A stretch of DNA of 64,000 bases, taken from contig JADZCC010000037.1 of assembly GCA_020851785.1 (NCBI GenBank), forward strand, positions 1 through 64,000, read 5' to 3'. The notes beneath the pieces were generated by a model. The model did not search any database, was not told the DNA's origin, and worked only from the letters and a program-made list of their open reading frames with translations. The stretch's first letter is position 1, and each line of letters starts with the position of its first letter. This DNA comes from Anaerolineales bacterium (GTDB lineage Bacteria > Chloroflexota > Anaerolineae > Anaerolineales > Villigracilaceae). The position numbers and the translations under genes are program-made. This document shows positions 37,050-46,900 of the stretch, piece after piece.

Positions 37050-38758
37050 GCCGGGCCTCGCTCGTCTGCGCCGTCTCCGTTGGATGCAGGCGGTTTAATT
37101 TGAATGAAAGTGCGCGACGCGCCCAGCGAGCGTCCTAATTCTTGAATGGCGGTCTGTAAAATGTTTTCAAGTTTGTTCGACTCGCCAATGCGGGAAGTGA
37201 TGGCCGAAAGGATTTTCTCGCGCTCCGCATTTTTTTCGGCTTCTTCAAAGAGTCTGGCGTTTTCCAGCGCGAGCCCGGCTCTTTCTGAAACCGCCTGCGC
37301 CAGCGAGACCTCGTCTTCAGACCATTTACGGGCTTCTTCAGAAGCCTCAATTTGAATCACGCCGATGATTGCGTCGCGGAATTTGACTGGCACAGCCAGG
37401 GTGGGCGACGCGTTGTGCGTTGGTTTATCCAGCAGAACCGTCTCGCCAGAGGCGAAGACCTGATGCGTTGCCGCGTTTCCCGTGGAAGCCAGCGTGCCAA
37501 TACTTCCGTCTGGCGAATAAGAATAACCCTGAGCGCGTTCTTCGCGATTCCATTGCGTAACAGAAGCTGACGCCATGTTGGAAGTCTTTGTAGTGGCGGC
37601 GCCCGACGAGGCCTGAATGATTAGGGCGATTTGATTGGCCAGCGTTTCAAAAATGACGATGTCTTCCCGCTCAAATGCGGCGGATTGCAAGCTTTGAATA
37701 TCCAACACGCCCAAGACCCGCGTCCCAACTTTGAGCGGAAGCGCAACCTCGGAGTGGGTTTGCGGAAGATCGGGATTGTTAAAGAAGACGGCGTCTGCGC
37801 CGGTGTCCAACGCCATGCGCAACGTGCCGCTTTGCGCGGCGTACCCGACAACGCCGGTTCCGCCAATCTTCAGTTGATGTTGACGGGCAAGCATGGCCTG
37901 TCCGCCCGGGCTGGCGCGATTTACCGCTTTGAGCGTAACGTATTTATTGTTTTGGTCCACAATAAAAATGCCCACATGGTAATGCCCGGTTTTTCGGGCA
38001 ATCACATCGGCGCTTTCGGTTAATAAATCGTCGAATTTTTGGGTCATGTTAAGGCTGATGGTTTGCGATATTTCCGAAGCGGCCTGCAAGCGCCCGGCGC
38101 GCGATTCAAGCTGTTTGAGCGAAACTTCTAATTCTTTGGTTCTTTCGTCCACCCGGCTTTCAAGCGTGGATTTGGCGTCTTTCAATTGGGCGTTTGCGCG
38201 AAGCAATTCGTTGAAATTTCTTTTATCCAGGCGGGCGCGAAAAAGGTTGATGGCATACAAAACCAAGCCCAGCGCGAGGATCCAGCCCCCGGCTCTGAAG
38301 GGGTTGTCCAACTCATTGCTCGGCACGTTGGAATAGTAGGGAGCGGCGAAAGTGGCGAGCGCCGTCAAGATGATGAGAATTAAGAAATTTCCACTGGTGA
38401 GCAAGGCGCTGGCCAACGCCAGCGAGATATAAACGCTGGAGCCGATGGCGAGCTCAATGCTGGGAACATCTCCAGCCAGGATGCGAATATAGGCAAATGA
38501 AACCAGGAAGTAAACAAGCAGATATGCGCCAACAGAATAAAATTTTGTGCGGCTTAAAATATAGCTCAGGATGGCTATAATCCCGTAGGTAATAAAGAAC
38601 GGGCGTAGTTCTGCTCCCAGGTTAAACCCAATCAGAACAAAGAATAATTGAAGCAGGGAAAGGATCGAAAGTAATTGCGCCCGGCGAACCTCTTCCAGAT
38701 CCGTAACGGATGAGTGTGGCTGACTGATTAATTTCAGGATTTCTAAAAGGACTCTCAT
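37046..38758 (-). CDS. Receptor I: polytopic membrane GAF protein without output domain
   Basis: A 570-residue protein with about six membrane helices (25-175), a coiled coil, GAF1 (TGHYHVGIFIVDQ, RMALDTGADAVFFNNPDLP), a linker with Trp and YSYSPDGSIGTL, an incomplete GAF (LAVPVKFRDAIIGVIQI) and the shared tail (RIGESNKLENILQTAIQELG). Start and stop overlap the neighbouring receptor genes by 4 nt on both sides (ATGA), which indicates coupled translation of receptors J, I and H. Confidence 0.82.
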   Translation of the reverse strand: MRVLLEILKLISQPHSSVTDLEEVRRAQLLSILSLLQLFFVLIGFNLGAELRPFFITYGIIAILSYILSRTKFYSVGAYLLVYFLVSFAYIRILAGDVPSIELAIGSSVYISLALASALLTSGNFLILIILTALATFAAPYYSNVPSNELDNPFRAGGWILALGLVLYAINLFRARLDKRNFNELLRANAQLKDAKSTLESRVDERTKELEVSLKQLESRAGRLQAASEISQTISLNMTQKFDDLLTESADVIARKTGHYHVGIFIVDQNNKYVTLKAVNRASPGGQAMLARQHQLKIGGTGVVGYAAQSGTLRMALDTGADAVFFNNPDLPQTHSEVALPLKVGTRVLGVLDIQSLQSAAFEREDIVIFETLANQIALIIQASSGAATTKTSNMASASVTQWNREERAQGYSYSPDGSIGTLASTGNAATHQVFASGETVLLDKPTHNASPTLAVPVKFRDAIIGVIQIEASEEARKWSEDEVSLAQAVSERAGLALENARLFEEAEKNAEREKILSAITSRIGESNKLENILQTAIQELGRSLGASRTFIQIKPPASNGDGADERGPA

Positions 38759-40590
38759 TCGTCAGACTCCTTTTCCGCGCCGTTCTCCGGACCTTTGGCT
38801 GGCCCATGTCCATTGGGCTGTTCCGCCATCTGAAAGGAGACCCGGGCGTTGCCAAAAGTTTGGCCAAGTTCCTGCACGGTCTCACGGAGGATCGTATCAA
38901 TGTGCGAGACCGAACTGAGGCGGGCGGAGATGTCTGAAACCAAACTTTCGCGCGCGGCGCGTTGTTGCGATTCTTGATAGAGGCGGGCGCTTTCGAGCGC
39001 GCCGCTTAATTGATCTGAAAGCGTCAGCGCCAGATTGGCTTCTTCCTGCGACCACGAGTCCGAAATATCGGACTTGCGTAACCGGATTCCGCCAATGGTC
39101 TGGCCTCTGACTTTGATCGGCACGGTCAGGGTTAACCCATCGGTGGAGATGATGGATTGGCCTGTTTCAAAAACCCTGGCCAGGCTGGGCTCCAGCGTGT
39201 TGGCGTTGGTTTGCGTTGCGCCAGGTAAGGTGGCCAGGTAGCCAACGCGCGGCTGGTTGTGAAGGACTTTGCGCCAGGCGTTACGGCTGATCTCGCCGTA
39301 CACTTCGCGGGAGGTTTGAAGCGCGCGTTCGGTTTCCGCAAACAGGTTGGCGTTTTGAATGGCGATGGCGATCTGGTCGGCCAAAATTTGCAAGGTGGCG
39401 ATGTCTGATTGCGTGAAGGCGTTCGACTCGACGCTTTGCACGTCCAACGCGCCGAGGACTTGTCCGCTGGCCACGAGGGGTAGCGCCATCTCAGAGCGGG
39501 TGTTGGGGAGGTCGGGATTGTCAAAGAAAACCGCGTCCTGCCCAACGTCGAGGGCGATGCGCGCGAGGATGTTTTGAGTCGCGTAGCCGACAATGCTCTT
39601 TTCATCCACCTTAAGTTTGTGATTTCTTTCCAACATGTCCTTGCCGCCTGCGCTGTTGGCGGCGCGTAAGACTGCATATTCTTTTCTTTCATCCAGCAGG
39701 AAGATGCCCACATGATAAAAACCGAATCTGGCGCTGATCAGGTTGGCGGTTTGCTGGAGTAGCTCGGCTAAATTGCGAACCGAAGTAGCCGCTTTGCCAA
39801 CGTCTGCGGCGGCTCGCAGTTGGGTGGCGCGCGTTTCGAGTTCGTGCGTTCGTTCAATGACGCTTTGTTCGAGTTCGGTCAGCATCGTTTGGATGGAACT
39901 GGAGAGTTGGTTAAGGCTTTGGGCGACGGCCCGATGTTCGCCTCTGAAAGTTGAGAGGTTTAGACTTTCGCTAAAATTTTTCTGGCCCAGGCGATTCGCA
40001 AATTCCGCAAGGCGATAAGCCGGAGTAAGTTGGATGAACATCAGGACGCCGCTAATGACAGCGATGACCAACAGGCTGAACAACAGACGCTGGAGGAGTT
40101 GCTTGGTTAAGTTGTTGATGGGACTTTGCGTTTTATCGAGGCGAATGGCTACGACCGCAACCGGATCAATAATTGTTTTACGGTAGGAAGCGAAGAGCGT
40201 GTCGCTCTTTTCGTCAAAGAATTCGGCGCTTTCCCGGGTCAGCAGAAAACTGGTCAGGCTGAAGCCGAGGTCGCTGTTGGAGTAGGAACCTTTTTTGATG
40301 TTGTCCGAATGGGCGACGTATTTTCCGGTGAGATCTAAAAGGAAGAAGGTGGTATTGGGCGTAATATCTGCCACTGAATCGGTGACGCTTTGCGCTTCTT
40401 TGGCGGAGGCGGCTTCCAATCGAATGGAATAAGCCCGCGCCTGAGTGGCGAGGATGCGTAGTTGATCGTCTGCAAAGGCTTCCCGGACGGGGCCTTGCAT
40501 GTAGGAATAGACGACGGCCAGCGGAATAAGCGCAAGCAGGGCCAGCCAAAAGACAAACCGCCACGTGAGGGTGGTTCCCAGTCGGCTCAC
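38755..40590 (-). CDS. Receptor J: short Cache-like sensor with GAF domains, no output domain
   Basis: A 611-residue protein with two membrane helices (12-32 and 168-188) around a small extracellular domain of about 135 residues (TTFFLLDLTGKYVAHSDN suggests a single Cache fold). A HAMP-like region follows (about 190-243), then GAF1 (about 265-425, FGFYHVGIFLLDE, RIALDVGQDAVFFDNPDLP), Trp linker (RNAWRKVLHNQPRVGYLATL), an incomplete GAF (LTVPIKVRGQTIGGIRL) and the shared tail (RLSSVSHIDTILRETVQELG). The ORF overlaps receptor I by 4 nt. Confidence 0.82.
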   Translation of the reverse strand: MSRLGTTLTWRFVFWLALLALIPLAVVYSYMQGPVREAFADDQLRILATQARAYSIRLEAASAKEAQSVTDSVADITPNTTFFLLDLTGKYVAHSDNIKKGSYSNSDLGFSLTSFLLTRESAEFFDEKSDTLFASYRKTIIDPVAVVAIRLDKTQSPINNLTKQLLQRLLFSLLVIAVISGVLMFIQLTPAYRLAEFANRLGQKNFSESLNLSTFRGEHRAVAQSLNQLSSSIQTMLTELEQSVIERTHELETRATQLRAAADVGKAATSVRNLAELLQQTANLISARFGFYHVGIFLLDERKEYAVLRAANSAGGKDMLERNHKLKVDEKSIVGYATQNILARIALDVGQDAVFFDNPDLPNTRSEMALPLVASGQVLGALDVQSVESNAFTQSDIATLQILADQIAIAIQNANLFAETERALQTSREVYGEISRNAWRKVLHNQPRVGYLATLPGATQTNANTLEPSLARVFETGQSIISTDGLTLTVPIKVRGQTIGGIRLRKSDISDSWSQEEANLALTLSDQLSGALESARLYQESQQRAARESLVSDISARLSSVSHIDTILRETVQELGQTFGNARVSFQMAEQPNGHGPAKGPENGAEKESDE

Positions 40591-40627
40591 AGGATGCCTC
40601 GCTTGCAGGATCGCTCAAATAAATCGG

Positions 40628-42322
40628 TCATTTTAACCTTAACGCGCTGGTATGTTTACGCGGCGCTTTGGGTTCGGCTTGCGGCAGTCCAACGCTGATT
40701 TCGGCTTCTTTTAAATCGAACACCCTTCTTAGCTCAGTGGTTGCGGTGCGAATGACCGCCTCCACGTCCAGCGTTTCGCGCACGCGGGATGAAATGTTGG
40801 CGATGAGTTGATCGCGCTGGGCGTTGCGTTGCGCTTCTTCCACCAAACGACTGTTTTCCAGCGCCAGTGAAATTTGTTCCGCAATTTTTTCCACCATGCC
40901 GCGCTCTTTTTCCGACCAGGCGGTGGAGTAGCCTTTTCGGCGGAGATGAATGTTACCGATTTTTTGGCTTTGCAGGAGGAGCGGAATTTGCAGGACGCCG
41001 ATGGGCGATTCTTCTTTTTTGACTTGCCCAAAAATTGGACGAACTCCGGCTGGCGTATATTGGTAGGCGGGGGCGCGGCGGCTGGTGGCTTTCGTCCAGG
41101 CTTGGTGCGTTTGTTCGGAATTGTAGAAGCGCAGTTGTTCGATGAGCGCCTGGGTTTCGCCAATCAGGCGCACATTGTCAATTGAGATGGCGACCAGATC
41201 GGCGACGGTTTCAAAGATTTCAATATCCTCTTCTTCAACCGTTTCCAGTTTGTTGGAGTGTAAATCCAATATGCCAACGAGATCGCCGCGCACAATCAGG
41301 GGGATGGCGATTCTGGTGCGGGTGGACGGGAAATTCGGATCGCTGATAAAGCGGGCTTTATCAAGGTCTGAAAAGGCGTAAGGCTTGTTGTGTTCGATCA
41401 CCAGGTCAATTGGGTTGCGAATCCCAACGCCCACGCGATGCCCGGCGCCGATTAGCTCCATGCCAATTTCAGAGGAAGAGGCTTGCAGGGTGGCCGTCTG
41501 TTTTTGAGCGTTTAGCAAATAAATGCCAACGTGGTAATAGTTAAACTCTTCCGTAATTGCGTCCACTGAAGCGCGCAGGAGGTCTGGCACGTTTTTGATT
41601 TCCACCAATGCGCGAGCGATCTTTGTGGAAGATTGGAGTTGAACCGAGCGGTTTCTGAGCGCGCTGGTGCGCTCGCGGATGATTTCTTCCAGACGCGTTC
41701 TTTCTTCAGTCAGAGATTGGTATGCGCTTTGCGCTCGTTGCGTAACCTTTGTGAATTCCTGTTTGAGCGCGTTCATGGCCAGCGTTACCACCAAGCCGCA
41801 GACGGCGAAGTCTGCAATAAAAATGGCCCAGCGCGTCAGGTCAATTGCAGGGACGCCTGGATCGAGGGGCTTGAAAATGTTCAGCATGTATAAAGCGGCG
41901 ATGACGATCAAGGTGACGAAGCTGAAGGTCAACGCGTAAATCGTCGCTTTGTGATCCAGTAAAAGCGCGCTAAGCGTTACGTAGCACAACAAGAAGATTG
42001 TGGCGTCTCCCCAGGCGCCCAGCAGGAGGATTTCGTTTGCTCCAGCGATAAAGGTGACTGAAAGCAAGGTGATGGCGCGGACGTTGTACGAGGCGCGTAA
42101 GAAGGTTACGCCAAACAGACCGAGCAATAAAAAGAGAAAGAGGATGCGACTACTGACTGGCACAACCCGGAAAACGATGAAAAATAAACCGAGGCCCAGA
42201 AGACAGGCGATGCGTAGAACTGGCAAAATGAAACGACCGCGCCAGGCGTTGTAGTTGTAGCTTTCGGAACTTGATTCAGGCGGATAATCGCCACGCTCTA
42301 GAATGAGGTTGAGTTTATTCAT
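40628..42322 (-). CDS. Receptor K: polytopic membrane GAF protein without output domain
   Basis: A 564-residue protein with about six membrane helices (30-205), a coiled coil, GAF1 (FNYYHVGIYLLN) and an incomplete GAF with the shared tail (RVRETLDVEAVIRTATTELR). In GAF1 the DVGADAVFF element is replaced by FSDLDKARFISDPNFPS, so its pocket probably differs from the others. Trp linker: HQAWTKATSRRAPAYQYTP. Its ATG overlaps the receptor L stop by 8 nt. Confidence 0.8.
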   Translation of the reverse strand: MNKLNLILERGDYPPESSSESYNYNAWRGRFILPVLRIACLLGLGLFFIVFRVVPVSSRILFLFLLLGLFGVTFLRASYNVRAITLLSVTFIAGANEILLLGAWGDATIFLLCYVTLSALLLDHKATIYALTFSFVTLIVIAALYMLNIFKPLDPGVPAIDLTRWAIFIADFAVCGLVVTLAMNALKQEFTKVTQRAQSAYQSLTEERTRLEEIIRERTSALRNRSVQLQSSTKIARALVEIKNVPDLLRASVDAITEEFNYYHVGIYLLNAQKQTATLQASSSEIGMELIGAGHRVGVGIRNPIDLVIEHNKPYAFSDLDKARFISDPNFPSTRTRIAIPLIVRGDLVGILDLHSNKLETVEEEDIEIFETVADLVAISIDNVRLIGETQALIEQLRFYNSEQTHQAWTKATSRRAPAYQYTPAGVRPIFGQVKKEESPIGVLQIPLLLQSQKIGNIHLRRKGYSTAWSEKERGMVEKIAEQISLALENSRLVEEAQRNAQRDQLIANISSRVRETLDVEAVIRTATTELRRVFDLKEAEISVGLPQAEPKAPRKHTSALRLK

Positions 42323-43907
42323 TGGCGACGCTCGTGGTCACTTCAATATCCACTTCGGCGGCTTCCAGCACGCGTCCCAACTCACGGACGGCGGTTTGCA
42401 GGATGCTCTCGGTGTTGTTTGACGCCCAAATTTTGGCGATGATCTCGTTCGTGATTCTTTCCTGCGAGGCAATGATCTGACTTTCTTCCACCAGGCGGGC
42501 ATTCTCCAAAGCTAGAGCGGCTTGCGCGGCGATGGATTCGATCAGACTGCGCTGTTCGGGCGTCCACTCTTCGGCGGTGGACATGGAGATTTGACCGATG
42601 ATTTGGTCGCGCAGGGAAAGCGGCACTAGAACTTCCTTCTCGGAAGTTTCTTCATCATCTCCAATTTCGTATTCGAGCGGTTTTTCTTCGATGAGATTCG
42701 TCCAGGAGGATTGGAGATATTGCCTTTGTGCGGACCTGAGTTCAAACAGACTTTGTTGCGATTCGCGGAAGAGGCGGGAGTTTTCCAACGCGATGGCGAC
42801 CTGATTGGCCATGTTCTGGTAGGTGTCCAAATCGTCCGGCGTGTAGGCGGATTCTTTGGTGGAATGCAGTTCCAGCGCGCCGAAGAGCTTGTCGCCGACG
42901 ATCAGCGGCGCGGCCAATTGAGAGCGCGTGTAGGGGAGGAGGGGATTGCTAATGAAACCAGAATCAGCCCCGGTGTTAAGCGCGAGGCGCGTTTGTCTGG
43001 AGCGGATGGCCACAGCGACGAGGGTTTCTCCTTTAAGGTCAATGCGCTGTTTGTTTTCTTTCAAGACTTTCCCGGCGTCGCCGGTAGCCTCGCGCAATTC
43101 CGCCCACTGACCGGAAGGGTCAATCAGGTACAAGGCGGTGTAGTAGCTTTCCATTTCGTCGCCGATCATAAAGGTGGCGCGTGAAACCAGTTCGTCCGGG
43201 TTGAGGATGGAAGAAACGGTTTGCGCGATGTCGTTCACTTTTTTCAATTGGCGCGTGCGGTTCTTAACGCGATTCTCAAGCGTATTTCTTTCCTTGCGTA
43301 AATCGCCAAGCGTGGATTCGACGCGGGCTTCGGTTTCGTGCGTTTCAGCTTCAAGTTTGCGAAAACAAATGACGATGACCGCCGCAAATAGGAGCACGGC
43401 TCCGGCGGCGCTGAGCCAGTCGGCGAGGGTGGCGTGCAAGGCAAATTGATTAATCGGCACGATCACGCCTGTAAGGGTCAAGACGCCAAAAACGAGGAAG
43501 GTGAGGAGATTGATGGCGGTGACGATGATTCCGGCGGTGGGCGAAAAAAGCATGGACGAAAAGATGATCGTGCCGAGAAAAAAGAAAAGCCCGTCGCCCA
43601 GGATGCCATGCGTGGCCAGCTCGCTTAACCCCAGCGCGTAAATCATCGTAACAAAGCCAGACATCTTCACCCAGTAAGGGAAATTGATAAAGGTGATGAC
43701 GCAGATCACGATGTAAGCCGCGACGAAAACGATTGAAATGAAAAGCGCTTTCGCGCCGATCACCGCCGGGATGAGCGCGAACAACCCGAAGACGAGCGTG
43801 CCAATTAATAATGGATTGACTAAATGTTCGCGCCAGTTTTTATACAATGTCCGCGAGAGTTCTTCCACTTCTTCGGTGGGCGGCTGGCTGGAAGGGATTT
43901 GTTCCAT
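42315..43907 (-). CDS. Receptor L: polytopic membrane GAF protein without output domain
   Basis: I start at the ATG at 43907 (MEQIPSSQPPTEEV), one base after the TAA of receptor M with GAAGG upstream; a longer in-frame start would overlap receptor M by 41 nt and adds only basic residues. The 530-residue product has about six membrane helices (30-190), coiled coil, the most divergent GAF1 of the set (MESYYTALYLIDPSGQWAEL, RLALNTGADSGFISNPLLP), a Trp linker (QSSWTNLIEEKPLEYEIGDD), an incomplete GAF (VLVPLSLRDQIIGQISM) and the shared tail (KIWASNNTESILQTAVRELG). Confidence 0.8.
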   Translation of the reverse strand: MEQIPSSQPPTEEVEELSRTLYKNWREHLVNPLLIGTLVFGLFALIPAVIGAKALFISIVFVAAYIVICVITFINFPYWVKMSGFVTMIYALGLSELATHGILGDGLFFFLGTIIFSSMLFSPTAGIIVTAINLLTFLVFGVLTLTGVIVPINQFALHATLADWLSAAGAVLLFAAVIVICFRKLEAETHETEARVESTLGDLRKERNTLENRVKNRTRQLKKVNDIAQTVSSILNPDELVSRATFMIGDEMESYYTALYLIDPSGQWAELREATGDAGKVLKENKQRIDLKGETLVAVAIRSRQTRLALNTGADSGFISNPLLPYTRSQLAAPLIVGDKLFGALELHSTKESAYTPDDLDTYQNMANQVAIALENSRLFRESQQSLFELRSAQRQYLQSSWTNLIEEKPLEYEIGDDEETSEKEVLVPLSLRDQIIGQISMSTAEEWTPEQRSLIESIAAQAALALENARLVEESQIIASQERITNEIIAKIWASNNTESILQTAVRELGRVLEAAEVDIEVTTSVANE

Positions 43908-43908
43908 A

Positions 43909-46900
43909 TTAGCGGCCTTCCTTCGGCTTGGTTCCGTTCTCCGGTTCAATCTTGATTTTGGTTTGCTTGGAGCCAGTGATGCGCGTCAGTTCGCTGGCGG
44001 TGGTGGTGAGGATGGACTGAATATCGGTGGAACGGCGAATTTTGCTGGTCACTTCATAGACGATGCGCTCACGCTCGATCTGCTGGCGGATTTGCTCTAA
44101 CAGGCGGGCATTGGCGATGATTGCGGCCAAACTTCCGCCAAGCGTTCCGAGCATTTCTTCGTCGTTTTCAGTGTAGGCGTTTACCTTTTCGCTTTCAACA
44201 TTTAACACGCCGAGCAGTTCGTTGCGATAAATCAGCGGGATGGCAAGTTCGGAGCGGGTGTTTGAACTGACTTCAATATAGCGCGAGTCCTCGGCCACGT
44301 CGCGCACGCGGAGCAACCTGCGATTGGCGGCAGACCAGCCGGTGACGCCTTCGCCAAATGGAACGGTGAATTTTGTAATATCTTCCGAGTAGCCTTTGGC
44401 GGCTTTGATTTCCAGATTCTTTTTCTCGCGGTCGGCCAGCAAAATCGTCACACGGTCGCCGCCTAAAGTGACCTGTAAGCCGGTTACGGCGCTTTCCAGC
44501 GCTTCTTCCAGCGTGGTTCCAGAAGCGGCTGTGGTGGTGATGTGATGAAGCAGGCGATGTTGCGAGAGGTGCTCCTGTGTCTCTGCGAATAATTCCGTAT
44601 TGACCACGGCAATGGCGATTTGATCCGCAAGGACTTGCAGGCTTTTCAAGCGATCTTCGGTGAAGGCGTAGGGCTTGACGCTTTGCACGTCCAGCACGCC
44701 CAGAATGCGCTCGCCGACTTTGAGCGGAAACGCCGCTTCGGCGCGGGTGTCTGGAAGCATAGGGTTGGCGTAGTAAGTTACGTCTTTGGAGGTGTCGTTC
44801 ACAACCAGGCGTTCGCCGCGTCCACTGACGAACCCAACAATGGATTTTGAACCGACGCCGATTTTATGTCCGGCGCGTTTGAGTTGCGCGCCGGCATCGC
44901 CGGTAGCTTCGCGAATTACGGCAAATTCATTGGAAGCGTCTTTGAGGAAAACTGCCGCGTGATAGAAGGCAAAGCGTTCATAAATCAGGTTAACCGCCTT
45001 GATCAACAATTCGTCCAGGTTGAGAGAGCCGCTGATATCGCGCGCAATCTCGGCGGCGGTTTCCAACTGTACGGCGCGGGTGTTGCTTTCTTCCAGCAGG
45101 CGGACGTTGTTGACCACCCCGGCCACCTGACTGGCCAAAGTGGTGAAGAAAATCAGGTTTTCGTTGGTGAAGGCATGTTCATGCTCCACGTCTTGAATTA
45201 GCAAGGCGCCGACTGGTTTGTTTTGAACCAGCATTGGAACGCCCATGAGCGATTTGGGCAGGCGGCCTTGCACTTTCGCGCCCAAGGCCGTGACTCTGGC
45301 TTCTGTATCTTCCAGCAACATGAGCGGCTGGCGCGTGCGAAGCAGGACGGAGGTGATTCCCTCGCCACGCGGGAAAGATTCAAACGAGAGCATTTCGCCG
45401 TTTTCGTAGCTAAACGGAACGCTGATGGTATCGTTTCTTTCGTCGTAGAGCGAAACCACGAAACTGAAATCGCCGACGATTTGTTTGATTTTTTCGTGCA
45501 GGATCGCAAAGAAATTGGAGAGGTCGGACGATGTGGAAATCGCCTCGCTGATTAAAGCCAGAGATTCCACTTCTTTGAGATGCTGTTCGGTTAGATTCTC
45601 GGCTTCCGCTTTTTCGAGACTGATGGAAATTAAATCCGCAAAGTTTTCGTAGGGTTGAATAAAAGCGTTGTTCGCTTTGATTTCGTCCGAGCCAATGATT
45701 AGCAAGGCGTGCAACGCTCCCGCTTTCCGAATGGCCAGCAGGGCCACGGTCGCCAGATTGAAGGGGTCAATAAAGGCTCGAATGGTTTCTGGAAGTTCGG
45801 CGAGGTGCGAAGTGACCTGCGTTCCATCCGTTAGGGCGGCTTGAATTTCATCCGGCGCAAGGTTGATGGAATTAGGGACTTTGAGTCGCGCCGATTCGCC
45901 AAGTTGATTTGAAGCGCCAATCAGTTGAATGGCAGTGGGCGTTAAGGCCAGCAGGATCGTAACGTATGGCGATTTTTCCAGCGTTTCTGCGCTGATTTTG
46001 AGGATTTCGTCCTCGGTGGCGGCTCTGGCAATTAAGCGGCTGGAGCGATACAGGCGCGAGAGTTCGTCAAAATTAACTTGCGTGGCTTCGCTTAAGCCGG
46101 TGTTTTGGATGGCAGTCGCCACCTGACTCGCCAGCGTTTTAAGCATGATGATCGTTTCGTCGGTAAAGGCATCCGCCTGAACGCTTTGAATGTCCAGCGC
46201 GCCCAATACGAGACTGCCAATTGAAATTGGCACAACGGCTTCTGAATTGGCTTCGGGAAATAATTCGCTTCTTAGGAATTCCTGAGCGCCCTGAGTTCTG
46301 GAGGCGACTCGCGTCTGGTTGTTTGCGCTCGTCCAGCCAATGATGGAGGCGGCGCCGACTTCAACCTGATACCCATGCTCTTTAAGCGACTCGGTAGCCG
46401 CGCCATATCCCGTTTTGAAAACTACGTTCTTCCCGTTCAAGTCAGCCAGATAAATGCTCGCCTGATAAAAGCCAAATTGCTTGACTAATAGCTCGACAAT
46501 TTGATTGAACACGTCGCCCAGTTTGGCGGAAGAGGTGATGTTTTGAGCCACCTCTGCGGCGGTGCGCATCTGCCGCGAACGCTCGTCGGCGGCATTTTCC
46601 AGCGAGCGGTGCGCGCGAGTTAGCTCGTCGGCCATGTGGTTGTACGAATTCGCCAGTAAACCAACTTCGTCCCGGCTTTGAACGGTGGCGCGGCTATCCC
46701 AGTTACCCTCTGCAAATTGTTTGGTGATGACCGCCAGATTGCGTAAAGGTTTGGTGATGCGATTGATGGCGAAGAAGACGATCAGACTTGTGGCTAGTAA
46801 AATGAGGACGACCAGCCAGGTGATGAATGAAGCGAGGCTGTTTAATCCGCCATAGACGGTATTTGCGTCCACGCTGATGGCGACCCCGGCGTGCAGGCTT

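Noticed and set aside
43908..43949. Longer start for receptor L
   Set aside because: Would overlap receptor M by 41 nt and adds basic residues only; the ATG at 43907 has a ribosome-binding site and sits one base after the stop.
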